From a virus, in IMG/VR virus record IMGVR_UViG_3300032086_000144, positions 1-31,790 of that record: a DNA stretch of 31,790 nt. One strand, 5' to 3'. A program made the position numbers and the translations under genes. The notes below the pieces were generated by a model that ran no database searches, was not told where the DNA came from, and saw only the letters and a list, made by a program, of their open reading frames with translations. Positions 20,556 through 30,079 of the stretch are shown here, one piece after another; position 1 is the first letter of the stretch, and the number at the start of each line of letters is the position of its first letter.

Positions 20556-23110
20556 TGGCTAGATTACCGAGATATCAAAGAGCGGGTGTTCGCACTCGGC
20601 AACCTCAAGCCATAGAGTTTGCGGGCATAAGAGAACAAGCCCAGCTTGGCCAACAGATATCTCGCAGTTTCGATGAAATGTCACAGTTTCTATACAAGAC
20701 AGGCGCAGAAGAGGCTGAGAGGCGCGGTATTGAGCGTATACGCACGGAAGGGGCGCAGCCGGTACTTGAGGCGCTTCGTGAACAAGGTGGCCCCAGAACC
20801 ATTGCAGAGAAGGCTGCGTATGAAGCCGGTAATCGTGTGGCCGTTGCTGAGATCCAAGCTGAAGCAGATCTTGAAATTACAAGAATTTTAAATGAAGGCC
20901 AAAAGAATAAAACATCATTCTCTGCCATTCAAGCGCAGCTAAAAGATGTTACTGATGGTTTTCCGGCGGCATTGTCTAACATCGATCCGGTATCTGCCGG
21001 GGTTCTTCGTACCAGACTTACAGAAGCCTCTGGCAAAGCGGAGATGCGATATTCTAAGTGGTGGACCGGAGAACAGACAAAGCTTCGTAAGGAAAAGCAA
21101 AACCGCGTTTCTGCAAATGAGGCAGAGTTTATTATTGGTAATGCTACGGTTCCGGGTTACACTGTTCAAGAGATTGAGCTTGATATTGAAAGCGGATCTA
21201 AAACACTTACGGATTTAGGTGTAAAACCTGAGTTGGTTGCAGAATGGGCCGATGGTGTAAGAGAAAAAGCCATCAAAGAAAAAACAACATTTGAATTTTA
21301 TCAAAAGCCTATTGAAGAACAACGCGAAGAAATAGAAAGCATTTTATCTGGCGATAAGACTTTGCCGGGTATGGATTTTGAAGATAGTGTTCGGTTTGTA
21401 AATGGATTGTTGCGGCCAGAATATAATCGGAATGTTGCGGCTGTTAAGGCTCAGTCTGATTATGTAGTAAACAAAATAGAAGATCAGCAAGAAGTCCTTG
21501 AAGATGGTGGTCGTCTTTCTCAGGAAATACTGGCGGATTTAAACAATGCGGTAGATGAAATTCTTACGGCTGATCCTCAACGTGGTCCTGCATTGCAAAG
21601 TGCTATGAAGTCTTTGCAAGAAACTGACGAGTTTTTTAGTGGCTTGCGTAGTCTGTCATTAACTGATGCTGAGGCTACGGTGTTTCAATTGCAGTCTGGC
21701 ATGGAAGGTCGTGGCGGCGAGGGGATTGATACGGTACTTGAACAAAAGCGATATGAGCAAGCAAGTAAGTTCTTAGACAATATGAGAACCCAAATCAGCA
21801 AAGATCCTATGGGTTATGCTCAACGTGTCGGCTTTATTCAGGATGTTGAACCAATAATAGATTTAGTTGATGGTCGCCCAGTTGTTAATGAAAGTGCTAT
21901 GCGGATCAGGCAAATTCAAGCGCAACAAGTGGCAAATCATTATGGTCTTGCCGCACCCAGACTTTTGTTTGGTGAAGAAGCTCGGCAAATTAGTCTGGTC
22001 TTAGATAAAGCGGAAGGCATGGCTAAATTAGATATGCTTGGCGCTTTAGCTTCATTCGATCAGGCGGCTGGTCAGGTATTGACGGATATAGCAGAATACA
22101 ATCCAGAGATGGCGCTTGTTGGTGCGTTGGTAAATGAAGGCAGAATTGAAACTGCAAACATTGCGATTGCTGGTTTTGAGCGTTTGAAGCTTGGAGAAAA
22201 ACCGGCTGAGTTTACGCCAGCAAATATAGATTTAGTGCATAGTAAATTTGGAAGAGCAATCACAACGCCCAAACATCATGCGGCGGTCAAAGAAGTTGCT
22301 AAGGCAATTTACACGGAAATGGCTGTAAGTAAGGGTGTTTTTACATTTGATGCTGATCTTTATGAGCGAGCCTATCAAGAGGCGGCAGGGCGAATGGAGC
22401 GCAATGGTAAGGTATATGGCGGTATTCAAGAGGTCCGTGGTATGCAAACCTTCGTAATGCCGGGGATGACAGGCGATCAGCTAGAACAATACTTAAATGA
22501 AATAAGTGTTGATGTTATTCAATCTGCAACGGGTCAGCAAATTAGTGGCAACTTAGCTCAAAAGATTAAAGAAAACGAATCATATAGATTTCGTAATGTT
22601 GGCGGCAATAAATACTCAATAGAATTTGGCGATAGGGGTGAGGCATTTGTTTTGGATGCAGATGGTCGGCCAGTTATTATTGATATTACACAATTACAAA
22701 AATCCTTTGGTTTAATACTGCCAGAAGTAAGCGCACCAGCAATGGGCACTGCGCAACCAATGCCCACTTCTGAAGAGATAACAACGGGCATAACGGGCTT
22801 AGAACAGATCACTGAAATATCTCCGGCAGCAGCCCAAGCACAACCTGGTTTAAGATTAGAGGATCTTCCAGAAGAGCTTGAATTTGTGCCTGGGTCTAAA
22901 GAAACCCGTGAATTGAGAAAAGCAATAGAAGACATTTCTGAAAGCCCTAGAAAAGAAATAATGATTAAAAACATTGAAAAAATGCTGGATTCAATTGAAG
23001 GAGTTAGAAACAGAAAAAGCACTAAAGCATATAAACAAATGATACGCAGAAAAATGGCTAAAAACCCAACATTCTTTATGTCTTATGATGATTGGTTGAA
23101 AACACAATGA
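20555..23110 (+). CDS. large internal virion protein, gp15-like
   Basis: This 851-residue protein is almost wholly helical, with repeated amphipathic segments and a basic N-terminus (MARLPRYQRAGVRTRQPQ). Its place between the gp14-like and gp16-like genes, and length close to T7 gp15 (747), support an ejection-channel role. No catalytic motif was seen; the end is helical and basic (MIRRKMAKNPTFFMSYDDWL). It is coupled to the next gene by ATGA. Confidence 0.82.
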   Translation: MARLPRYQRAGVRTRQPQAIEFAGIREQAQLGQQISRSFDEMSQFLYKTGAEEAERRGIERIRTEGAQPVLEALREQGGPRTIAEKAAYEAGNRVAVAEIQAEADLEITRILNEGQKNKTSFSAIQAQLKDVTDGFPAALSNIDPVSAGVLRTRLTEASGKAEMRYSKWWTGEQTKLRKEKQNRVSANEAEFIIGNATVPGYTVQEIELDIESGSKTLTDLGVKPELVAEWADGVREKAIKEKTTFEFYQKPIEEQREEIESILSGDKTLPGMDFEDSVRFVNGLLRPEYNRNVAAVKAQSDYVVNKIEDQQEVLEDGGRLSQEILADLNNAVDEILTADPQRGPALQSAMKSLQETDEFFSGLRSLSLTDAEATVFQLQSGMEGRGGEGIDTVLEQKRYEQASKFLDNMRTQISKDPMGYAQRVGFIQDVEPIIDLVDGRPVVNESAMRIRQIQAQQVANHYGLAAPRLLFGEEARQISLVLDKAEGMAKLDMLGALASFDQAAGQVLTDIAEYNPEMALVGALVNEGRIETANIAIAGFERLKLGEKPAEFTPANIDLVHSKFGRAITTPKHHAAVKEVAKAIYTEMAVSKGVFTFDADLYERAYQEAAGRMERNGKVYGGIQEVRGMQTFVMPGMTGDQLEQYLNEISVDVIQSATGQQISGNLAQKIKENESYRFRNVGGNKYSIEFGDRGEAFVLDADGRPVIIDITQLQKSFGLILPEVSAPAMGTAQPMPTSEEITTGITGLEQITEISPAAAQAQPGLRLEDLPEELEFVPGSKETRELRKAIEDISESPRKEIMIKNIEKMLDSIEGVRNRKSTKAYKQMIRRKMAKNPTFFMSYDDWLKTQ

Positions 23111-25440
23111 TACAGTTTGATCGATCAGATGCGTATGATTTTCCCGGCATGGTTGGTATTTCTGAGCCGGTATCTGACTTTGCAGAAAACTTTTTTGCTG
23201 CACAAGATAATATGCGTCTTAACGATCAGTCTCAAAGTAAAGAGCTTATTCTTAAAGATTTGTGGACGCCTATTGTTGAAGAGATGCGTGAGACATTCCC
23301 CAACCAAGGATTTGGCGGTCGTGATTTTGAGAACCCGGCAGACTTCTTAGGGATTGGACTAGGTGTTTATAGTTCAGCCGGTGGTCCACAGGACAGATAT
23401 AACTTTGCTGTAAATACTCTCCTGAATTTTATGAACGAAAATCAGGAAAGCTTACCGGATCATTTAAAAGGGATTACGGTTCAAAGCTTAGAAGATATTG
23501 CAAAGGAACGTGCGCAAGCTGCAAGAAAATATGCTGAGGAAATTGGTGCGAGAAACTTTACGTTTAGCGGAACGGTTGGTCAATTTGTTGGTGGTGTTTC
23601 TGGTGTAATTGATGATCCTATCAATGCGTTTGGTATTATGGGGGCTGCATCCAAAAATCTATGGCGGTTAGCATTTACTGAGGCTGCAATTGGTGCGGGT
23701 ACTGGCGCAATAGCAGAGGCCGGTGTTGCAGATTGGTATGAAGAATTAGGATATGATTACACATATCAAGACTTTCTTCGCAATGTTGCATACAATGCGG
23801 TGGGCAGCGCAACGTTTGGCGTGGGTATTCGGGTATCAGCGGATGCCGCAAAAAAGGGTTGGAATGCAATCAGCAAGTCTGGCAAGGCAAATAAAAACAG
23901 TCAAGCCTTAGCAGATGCAGCGGAAGCAAGAGAAGAGCTAGAGGCTGATAACCCATTTACAGATGCAGATTTGCCTTCGTCTCAGGCAGAGCATACTTCC
24001 AGAACAGTAAGCGCAGAAGCGGCGATTGAGAACAACACCTTACCAACAATGCCAAATGAGGCCACTATTCAGCCATCACCTGAGATGATTGAAGCGGCCA
24101 CTGATAATCTTAATGGCGTTATGTTCTCTGTAAATCCAAGAGATGTAAATGTTGATGCTAAACGCTTTCAGTTTAAAGAGGGCGGCGATGAGTATGGTGT
24201 TACTGAGCGGTTGCGAGGTGTAACTGAGTGGGATCCTATTAAAGCCGGGACTGTTATTTTCTGGGAAGATGTTGATGGTAAGATATTTGTGGCTGATGGA
24301 CACCAGCGTGTCGGTCTGGCTCGGCGCATCCAAGCACAGAAGCCCGATGAAAAAATAGAAATCATTGGTTATAAATTGCGTGAAACAGACGGTGTAAGCG
24401 CAGAGAAGGCCCGTGTAATAGCGGCAATGACAAATATAGCCCAAGGGACTGGTACAGCAATTGACGCCGCTAAGGTGCTTCGTATAGAGCCTGGGCGCAT
24501 TGCAGAGTTACCGCCTCAATCTGTTTTGGTAAGACAAGCGCGGGATCTTGTGAATCTCAGCAACCGAGCATTTGGTGCAATTGTAAATGAGGTTATCCCA
24601 GCAAACTATGGTGCGATAGTTGGTCGGTTGATTGATAATCCTGATTTGCAAGATGCTGCTATTTCTGTTCTTGCAAAGTCAGATCCGGCAAACCTTTTCC
24701 AAGCAGAGGCAATAGTTCGTCAGGTTCGGGAAATGGACACTGTGCAAGAAACGCAAGTATCTTTGTTTGGCGAAGAAATTATCACAGACAGCTTGTTTAC
24801 AGAACGCGCACGGGTTCTTGATAGAACAACTAAGCTTTTGCGTGGTGATAAGGCGGCGTTTGAAAGCCTAAGTAAAAACGCTGAACGTATTGAAGCAGAA
24901 GGCAATAAGCTTGCCAAAGAGCAAAACCAAAGGAGGGCCGACCAAGATGCCCAAGCGATCACGCTCCTACAGGCGCTTGCAAACCGAAAAGGCGTCCTCA
25001 GCGATGACCTCTCAGCGTCAGCAAGAACAGCTAGAGAAACAGGAAACTATGCAGCAGCAGCCCGAAACTTCGCCGATGCTGTCAGACGAGGAATTGAACG
25101 AGGCGATTTTGATGGGGCGTCAACTGGCGATGTTGGACGCGCTGTCGATGTTGCGCCGCAAAGCCGCGCAGACGCGATTGAAGAAGAGCCAACCCTAGAA
25201 GGATTTGATGAACCAACTGGACCAGCGGTTGAAGAGCAATTAGATCAAATGGTATTAGATCAGTTTCGAGATATGGAAAATATTCCTGAACAGGAGCTTG
25301 ATTTAGAAATACCACTGACAACTAGGTTTGATGAAGAAACTGGCGAGCTTTTGGCAGAAACAAAAACATTGCGTGATATTAAGGCTGATATCGATGCAGA
25401 GGATGCACTGATTAACCGTTTGGGAGTATGTGGTCTATGA
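23107..25440 (+). CDS. large ejection protein with ParB/DdrB-like domain
   Basis: The 777-residue start at 23107 (ATGA overlap) replaces an upstream TTG. A glycine/alanine-rich possible membrane stretch lies near residues 150-215 (AAIGAGTGAIAEAGV). Residues about 335-465 resemble a ParB/DdrB-like domain: VNPRDVNVDAKRFQF, the VADGHQRVGLARR core near 395-407 and NIAQGTGTAIDAAKVL. Such domains occur in phage polyvalent proteins injected with DNA and can bind or cut nucleic acid. The remainder is helical. The gp16 position is filled, but no lysozyme/transglycosylase motif was found. A different frame inside the gene carries a strong ribosome site. Confidence 0.82.
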   Translation: MIQFDRSDAYDFPGMVGISEPVSDFAENFFAAQDNMRLNDQSQSKELILKDLWTPIVEEMRETFPNQGFGGRDFENPADFLGIGLGVYSSAGGPQDRYNFAVNTLLNFMNENQESLPDHLKGITVQSLEDIAKERAQAARKYAEEIGARNFTFSGTVGQFVGGVSGVIDDPINAFGIMGAASKNLWRLAFTEAAIGAGTGAIAEAGVADWYEELGYDYTYQDFLRNVAYNAVGSATFGVGIRVSADAAKKGWNAISKSGKANKNSQALADAAEAREELEADNPFTDADLPSSQAEHTSRTVSAEAAIENNTLPTMPNEATIQPSPEMIEAATDNLNGVMFSVNPRDVNVDAKRFQFKEGGDEYGVTERLRGVTEWDPIKAGTVIFWEDVDGKIFVADGHQRVGLARRIQAQKPDEKIEIIGYKLRETDGVSAEKARVIAAMTNIAQGTGTAIDAAKVLRIEPGRIAELPPQSVLVRQARDLVNLSNRAFGAIVNEVIPANYGAIVGRLIDNPDLQDAAISVLAKSDPANLFQAEAIVRQVREMDTVQETQVSLFGEEIITDSLFTERARVLDRTTKLLRGDKAAFESLSKNAERIEAEGNKLAKEQNQRRADQDAQAITLLQALANRKGVLSDDLSASARTARETGNYAAAARNFADAVRRGIERGDFDGASTGDVGRAVDVAPQSRADAIEEEPTLEGFDEPTGPAVEEQLDQMVLDQFRDMENIPEQELDLEIPLTTRFDEETGELLAETKTLRDIKADIDAEDALINRLGVCGL
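24947..25198 (+). CDS. possible overlapping gene inside the ejection protein (low confidence)
   Basis: A perfect AGGAGG at 24931-24936, ten bases before ATG 24947, opens an 83-residue frame in +1 relative to the host gene. The product begins MPKRSRSYRRLQTEKASS and has a Gln/Glu-rich middle and helix DEELNEAILMGRQLAMLDAL. The host frame stays open and normal throughout, so this could be chance in a Gln/Ala-rich region. The ribosome site is the main support. Confidence 0.3.
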   Translation: MPKRSRSYRRLQTEKASSAMTSQRQQEQLEKQETMQQQPETSPMLSDEELNEAILMGRQLAMLDALSMLRRKAAQTRLKKSQP

Positions 25441-27908
25441 GTACGTTTAAGCAGTGTGTTCAGGATGGTGTAAAAGATGGTGAGATTACACAAGCACAAG
25501 CGGATGAATACGGCAACTTGTTTGATAATCTGGTCGAGCAATACAACAAACAATTAGGGTCAGGCCCAGCACAAACAAAAGCTGGGATTGATGCAGCGGC
25601 GGCGGTGCGCAAAAAGTCTATAGAGCGCAAGCGTCAAGCAATGCTACAAGCAATAACCTGGAAACAGATTAGCGTGGATATGGCAAGCTATCGCAATGTT
25701 GCTGGTCAACAGAATATGAACAAAGCGGCATTGGCTCTTTTTGAACAAGACATCAATTCAAAATATGCAAGCATTTCGCAGCTAGAGGCCACGATCCAGC
25801 GCGGCGCAACCCGAAAGATGGATAAGTTTTTAGCAACATTTCGTCGGGATCTGGTTGGTCGAGTGCGGAACAAAGCGCAACTTAACAATATGATAAAGGA
25901 AGTTTTCAACGAAAGCACTGGCGATGCCTCTGCTAGAGAATTGGCATTGGCGTGGAAAGAAGCGTCTGAATATTTACGCAAGCGTTTCAATGCGGCGGGG
26001 GGTGCTATTCCAAAGCGTTCTGATTGGGGATTACCTCAGCAACACAGTACCGTAAAAGTACGTGAAGTTGATTTTAACGAATGGCGAGATTTTATTATTG
26101 GCCGTTTAGATTTTGAGCAAATGAAAGATATGGAAACCGGACTGCGCTTTTCCAGAGAAAAATTAGAATTTGCTTTAAGAGATGTTTACGACACAATTAG
26201 CAGTGACGGAGCAAGCAAGATAAAGCCAAGCGGTCGGCCAACTGGCGGCAAGTCTTTGGCAAATAGAAATGCAGACCATCGTTTCTTAGTGTTTAAAAAC
26301 GCAGATGCTTGGATGGAGTACCAGCAAAAGTTTGGCAATGATAATCCCTTTGATGTGATGATGGGGCATATCAGCAATATGTCTAGGGACATTGCATTTA
26401 TGGAACGTCTGGGGCCAAACCCTATGGCGACTAAAAACTTTATTAAACAAACATTAGAAAAGTCTGCTAGTGGAGATCCTAAAGCAATAGATGCAGCCAA
26501 TTCTACAAACAGAAAAATTGATGAGCTTTATAATATTCTTAGAGGTACACATAACACCCCGGTAAATAGAAGGTACGGGACGACCTTTGCTGGAATAAGG
26601 CAGCTTTTACAAGCAGCCCAGCTTGGCGCTGCGGCCATATCTGCAATCACAGACGTAAACTTTAATCGCATCGCACGGCGCATGAATGGCTTGCCGCAAA
26701 CAAAGACGCTTATGCAATATATAAAACTGTTGCAGCCTTTAGGTGCTGAAGAAATGGGCAAACTTGCTATACGCATAGGATTAACGGCTGAAGGATGGTC
26801 TACCCTGGCGGCTGCACAAATGCGTTATACTGGCGAAATATCAGGTCCAGAAGTAACGCGCCGGGTTGCTGATTTTGTAATGAGAGCATCGCTTCTATCA
26901 CCAATGACACAAGCCGGGCGCTGGGCTTTCGGCATGGAATTTCTGGGGGCGCTGGCCGATAACGTAGGCAAGTCTTTCGATGAATTAGACCCGATGTTCC
27001 GTAAGGCTATGGAGCGTTATAATATTAACGGCGATCGTTGGGATATTATTCGGCAAACAGAGCTATACGATCATAAAGGCGCAAAGTTTTTACGGGCTGA
27101 AGATATAGAGTTTCGTGATGACATCGATCCTAGATTGGCTAGAGAATTAGCAACCGATATTATGCGGATGGTTGAGACTGAAACAAACTTTGCGGTTCCA
27201 TCAACATCAATCCGTGGCCGGGCTGCACTTACTGGTGATATTCCCCCAGGTACAATTGCTGGCGAGTTGGTACGATCATTTGCCATGTATAAAAACTTTG
27301 GTGTTACATTGATGATGACCCATATCGCGCGTGGAGCCGCCGCTCCAGGTGTTAAGGGTAAAGGTAGATATTACGCGGATTTAGTTCTTAGCACGACACT
27401 CATGGGCGCTTTGGCCATCCAGCTAAAAGAAATGTCTAAAGGCCGTGATCCTAGATCTGTTGAAGATCCTGAGTTTTGGGGTGCTGCATTCTTGCAGGGT
27501 GGTGGCTTCGGAATTTTTGGTGACTTTTTGTTTTCTGATGTCAACCGTTATGGCGGAGGCTTAGAGCAAACAGTGGCGGGACCAGTTGTTGGTCTTGCTA
27601 ATGATATAAGAAAATTGACTATTGGCAATATTTATCAGGCAGCGGAAGGTGAAGATACAAATGTAGCGAGTGAAATGATTGGCCTTGTTCACAGATATAT
27701 GCCAGGCACATCGCTTTGGTATTCGCGCCTTGCCTTTGAGCGGATGTTCTTTGATCAAGCAAAACTGTGGGCTGATCCCGATGCTGGCAAAAAGATCCGG
27801 CGTAATATTCGCAAGTATCAAAGAGAATATGGTCAAGATTACTGGTGGACACCTGGACAAATGCAACCGTCAAGAGGACCAGATTTTGACAATGTGTTTG
27901 GAAATTAG
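25437..27908 (+). CDS. very large internal virion protein (C-terminal WWTPGQ motif)
   Basis: The 823-residue start is at 25437 (ATGA overlap, GGGAG upstream); an ATG at 25428 is less likely. It is mainly helical and ends with EYGQDYWWTPGQMQPSRGP, a conserved end of giant internal proteins in marine podophages and prophages. Segments GTTFAGIRQLLQAAQLGAAA and TTLMGALAIQL are hydrophobic enough to cross or line a membrane channel. With the three preceding genes it probably makes the DNA-ejection apparatus. No enzymatic motif was identified. Confidence 0.82.
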   Translation: MSTFKQCVQDGVKDGEITQAQADEYGNLFDNLVEQYNKQLGSGPAQTKAGIDAAAAVRKKSIERKRQAMLQAITWKQISVDMASYRNVAGQQNMNKAALALFEQDINSKYASISQLEATIQRGATRKMDKFLATFRRDLVGRVRNKAQLNNMIKEVFNESTGDASARELALAWKEASEYLRKRFNAAGGAIPKRSDWGLPQQHSTVKVREVDFNEWRDFIIGRLDFEQMKDMETGLRFSREKLEFALRDVYDTISSDGASKIKPSGRPTGGKSLANRNADHRFLVFKNADAWMEYQQKFGNDNPFDVMMGHISNMSRDIAFMERLGPNPMATKNFIKQTLEKSASGDPKAIDAANSTNRKIDELYNILRGTHNTPVNRRYGTTFAGIRQLLQAAQLGAAAISAITDVNFNRIARRMNGLPQTKTLMQYIKLLQPLGAEEMGKLAIRIGLTAEGWSTLAAAQMRYTGEISGPEVTRRVADFVMRASLLSPMTQAGRWAFGMEFLGALADNVGKSFDELDPMFRKAMERYNINGDRWDIIRQTELYDHKGAKFLRAEDIEFRDDIDPRLARELATDIMRMVETETNFAVPSTSIRGRAALTGDIPPGTIAGELVRSFAMYKNFGVTLMMTHIARGAAAPGVKGKGRYYADLVLSTTLMGALAIQLKEMSKGRDPRSVEDPEFWGAAFLQGGGFGIFGDFLFSDVNRYGGGLEQTVAGPVVGLANDIRKLTIGNIYQAAEGEDTNVASEMIGLVHRYMPGTSLWYSRLAFERMFFDQAKLWADPDAGKKIRRNIRKYQREYGQDYWWTPGQMQPSRGPDFDNVFGN

Positions 27909-27946
27909 ATAAATATCTGGTATAGGGCTTATAAAGGAGTGGCAAA

Positions 27947-28195
27947 ATGGTGAAATCAAACCTCAGAGGCAGCAACCCGGCAGACGGTGCGGCTGCGGTA
28001 ACGCCCAATGATGGCGCGGATTTAGCGCATGTTGCAAGGGCTTTGTATGTTGGTGGCACTGGTGATATAAAGATCGATACCCCAAACGGTGATACGGTTA
28101 CATTCAGCGCCGTTCCGGTTGGTATCTTCCCGGTCAGAGCAAACAGAGTTTACAGCACCGGCACAACTGCAACTAACATTGTGGCCTTGTACTAA
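27947..28195 (+). CDS. spike base protein (rcc01079 / GTA type)
   Basis: The 82-residue product follows AAAGGAG. The pattern VTPNDGADLAHVARALYVGG, GDIKIDTPNGDTVTFSAVP and an end TGTTATNIVALY is the signature of the spike base protein known from the Rhodobacter GTA and from many phages. It forms the base on which capsid or tail spikes sit. Its presence supports an alphaproteobacterial host. It is coupled by TAATG to the next tiny gene. Confidence 0.88.
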   Translation: MVKSNLRGSNPADGAAAVTPNDGADLAHVARALYVGGTGDIKIDTPNGDTVTFSAVPVGIFPVRANRVYSTGTTATNIVALY

Positions 28196-28332
28196 TGTTT
28201 ATTGGGATCAGTACATCGATCCATGCTATGGTGGGGTACGCGGCTGCTGTTAGCAACTGGATTCTTGCAACGGGTGCTTGGAGGGATATAGGCGTTTGGG
28301 ATGATACTGATGTTTGGAAAGATGCACCATAA
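28195..28332 (+). CDS. tiny Trp-rich phage protein
   Basis: The 45-residue frame from ATG 28195 begins one base into the previous stop. It has a hydrophobic start (MFIGISTSIHAMVGYAAAV) and a Trp/Asp-rich end (WRDIGVWDDTDVWKDAP). Such W-rich tails recur in small genes next to spike or fibre genes. Its stop precedes the AAAGGAG site of the next gene. Function is unknown. Confidence 0.62.
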   Translation: MFIGISTSIHAMVGYAAAVSNWILATGAWRDIGVWDDTDVWKDAP

Positions 28333-28344
28333 AGGAGCTAGGTA

Positions 28345-29040
28345 ATGGGTACATTTATTGACGGTGAAAGCGGCTCCTCAGTCCGTACAAAGATAAACGC
28401 CGCCATAGAAAAGACAGAAGGCACAAGCGCAATCAGCACAATTGATGTTGATGGTGGTGCTATTGATGGCGTAACAATTGGTACTAACTCTGCGGTTACT
28501 GATCTTCGAGTTGATAACTTACAGTTAGATGGAAACACAGTTTCTAGTACAAACTTAAATGGCGATGTGAATATATCTCCAAATGGCACTGGCACAGTTG
28601 TAATTAATACTGATCTTGATGTTGATAACATTAACATTAACGGGAATGCTATTACCAGCACGGATGCCAATGGCAATGTTACAATCACACCAAACGGTAC
28701 GGGTAAAACTGCAACAACTAATCTGACCTACAATGAAGTACAGTATGCCAGCTTGGGAACAACGGGAACGCTGACACCTGATCCTGCAAATGGGTCTGTT
28801 CAGAAGATTACCTTGACAGGCAACATTACAATCAACGCGCTTGGTGGCACTCCTGCGGCTGGTGACAGCGTAACACTGGTTATTGTTCAGCCAGCATCAG
28901 GCAACTATACCTTGACTTCTACGATGAAGTTTGCGGGTGGTACTAAAACGCTTTCTACGACTTCAAACTACATTGATGTTCTTACGATTTACTATGATGG
29001 AACAAACTATCTTGCGAATCTTGCGACCAACTTTAGCTAG
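28345..29040 (+). CDS. tail-fibre/spike-like protein with repeated Asn-Gly-Thr-Gly motifs
   Basis: This 231-residue protein starts after AAAGGAG. Two related motifs, LNGDVNISPNGTGTVVI and ANGNVTITPNGTGKTAT, lie about 40 residues apart and look like beta-solenoid turns of fibre proteins. The C-terminal half (QKITLTGNITINALGG, SVTLVIVQPASGNYTL) is also beta-rich. The place after the spike base and before the propeller protein suggests a fibre shaft or head protein of the adsorption apparatus. Confidence 0.76.
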   Translation: MGTFIDGESGSSVRTKINAAIEKTEGTSAISTIDVDGGAIDGVTIGTNSAVTDLRVDNLQLDGNTVSSTNLNGDVNISPNGTGTVVINTDLDVDNININGNAITSTDANGNVTITPNGTGKTATTNLTYNEVQYASLGTTGTLTPDPANGSVQKITLTGNITINALGGTPAAGDSVTLVIVQPASGNYTLTSTMKFAGGTKTLSTTSNYIDVLTIYYDGTNYLANLATNFS

Positions 29041-29049
29041 GATACTGTA

Positions 29050-29889
29050 ATGCCATTAGTCTTTGGGAGATCAATACTTGGATTTGGGGTTGTTGCTGGA
29101 CCGCCCGCTCCTACTTGGACTGATCCAGATTTAGCTAATGCTAGTTATGATAGTGTTAGCTTTTATGTTGGTGCAGCGGATGGTGTGCCTTCAGATTTAT
29201 TCTTTAAGTCTGATGGCACTAAACTTTATATTACAGGTTTTATTGGAGATGACGTAAATGAATACGATTTGAGCACTGCTTGGGATATAACATCTGCTTC
29301 TTATGTGCAGAATTTTTCTATTGCGGCAAAAGAAACATCTCCACGGGTAACATTTTTTAAGCCAGATGGAACAAAAATGTATGTGTGCGGCACCAGCAGT
29401 CAAAGTGTCCACGAGTATGGCCTGAGCACTGCTTGGGATGTTTCTACGGCTAGTTTTTCCAGTTCCTTTAGCGTGGCAACGCAGGACACCTTACCATCTG
29501 GAATGTTTTTTAAGGATGATGGAACAAAATTTTTTGTAACAGGCGATAGCGGCAATGCTGTTTATGAATATTCTATGTCTACTTCATGGGATATAACTAC
29601 ATCTTCTTATTCTGGCAATAGCTTTAGTACCGCGTCACAAGACACATCGCCAGTCGGTATTTTTTTTGCTCCAGACGGCGATTATTGTTATATAATAGGA
29701 CAGGCGACAAATTTTGTATATGAATATTCTTTGAGTACGGCATGGGATGCGTCAAGCGCCTCATATGTTCAAGGATTTGATGTCTCAAGTCAGAATACCA
29801 ATTCTCAAGGTTTGTTTTTTAAGCTTGATGGCTCCAAAATGTACGTTGTAAATTCTAATACCGATACAATCTACCAATACTCAACATAG
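29050..29889 (+). CDS. predicted five-bladed beta-propeller adsorption protein
   Basis: This 279-residue protein has an N-terminal anchor-like segment (MPLVFGRSILGFGVVAG) and five tandem repeats of about 46 residues. Each repeat reads like FFKSDGTKLYITGFIGD, then EYDLSTAWDITSASY. The fifth stops early (TDTIYQYST), and N-terminal residues about 22-40 (TWTDPDLANASYDSVSF) match the missing end of a repeat, as in circularly closed propellers. A small propeller in the tail module is a good candidate for the host-binding tip. Sugar specificity cannot be read. Confidence 0.72.
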   Translation: MPLVFGRSILGFGVVAGPPAPTWTDPDLANASYDSVSFYVGAADGVPSDLFFKSDGTKLYITGFIGDDVNEYDLSTAWDITSASYVQNFSIAAKETSPRVTFFKPDGTKMYVCGTSSQSVHEYGLSTAWDVSTASFSSSFSVATQDTLPSGMFFKDDGTKFFVTGDSGNAVYEYSMSTSWDITTSSYSGNSFSTASQDTSPVGIFFAPDGDYCYIIGQATNFVYEYSLSTAWDASSASYVQGFDVSSQNTNSQGLFFKLDGSKMYVVNSNTDTIYQYST

Positions 29890-29896
29890 GTGAACC

Positions 29897-30079
29897 ATGA
29901 GCAAACAAACAGCAGCAAGCGCCCATGATAGGATAGACGGGATTGAACCAAGAATAGCTAGGCTAGAGGCTGAGTTATCTACGCTTCAACGCAGTGTTCA
30001 ACGTGTAGAGAATATCTTAATTGGTACGGCGGCATCGGTAATTGGTTTACTGATTACGGTACTAATGAGAATGGGATGA
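29897..30079 (+). CDS. small coiled-coil plus transmembrane protein (XhlA-like)
   Basis: The 60-residue chain has a short helical coiled coil (EPRIARLEAELSTLQRSVQRV) and a C-terminal membrane segment (IGTAASVIGLLITVLMRMG). This is the plan of XhlA-type holin-associated proteins that tether or tune lysis. The stop overlaps the next start (ATGA). Confidence 0.7.
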   Translation: MSKQTAASAHDRIDGIEPRIARLEAELSTLQRSVQRVENILIGTAASVIGLLITVLMRMG

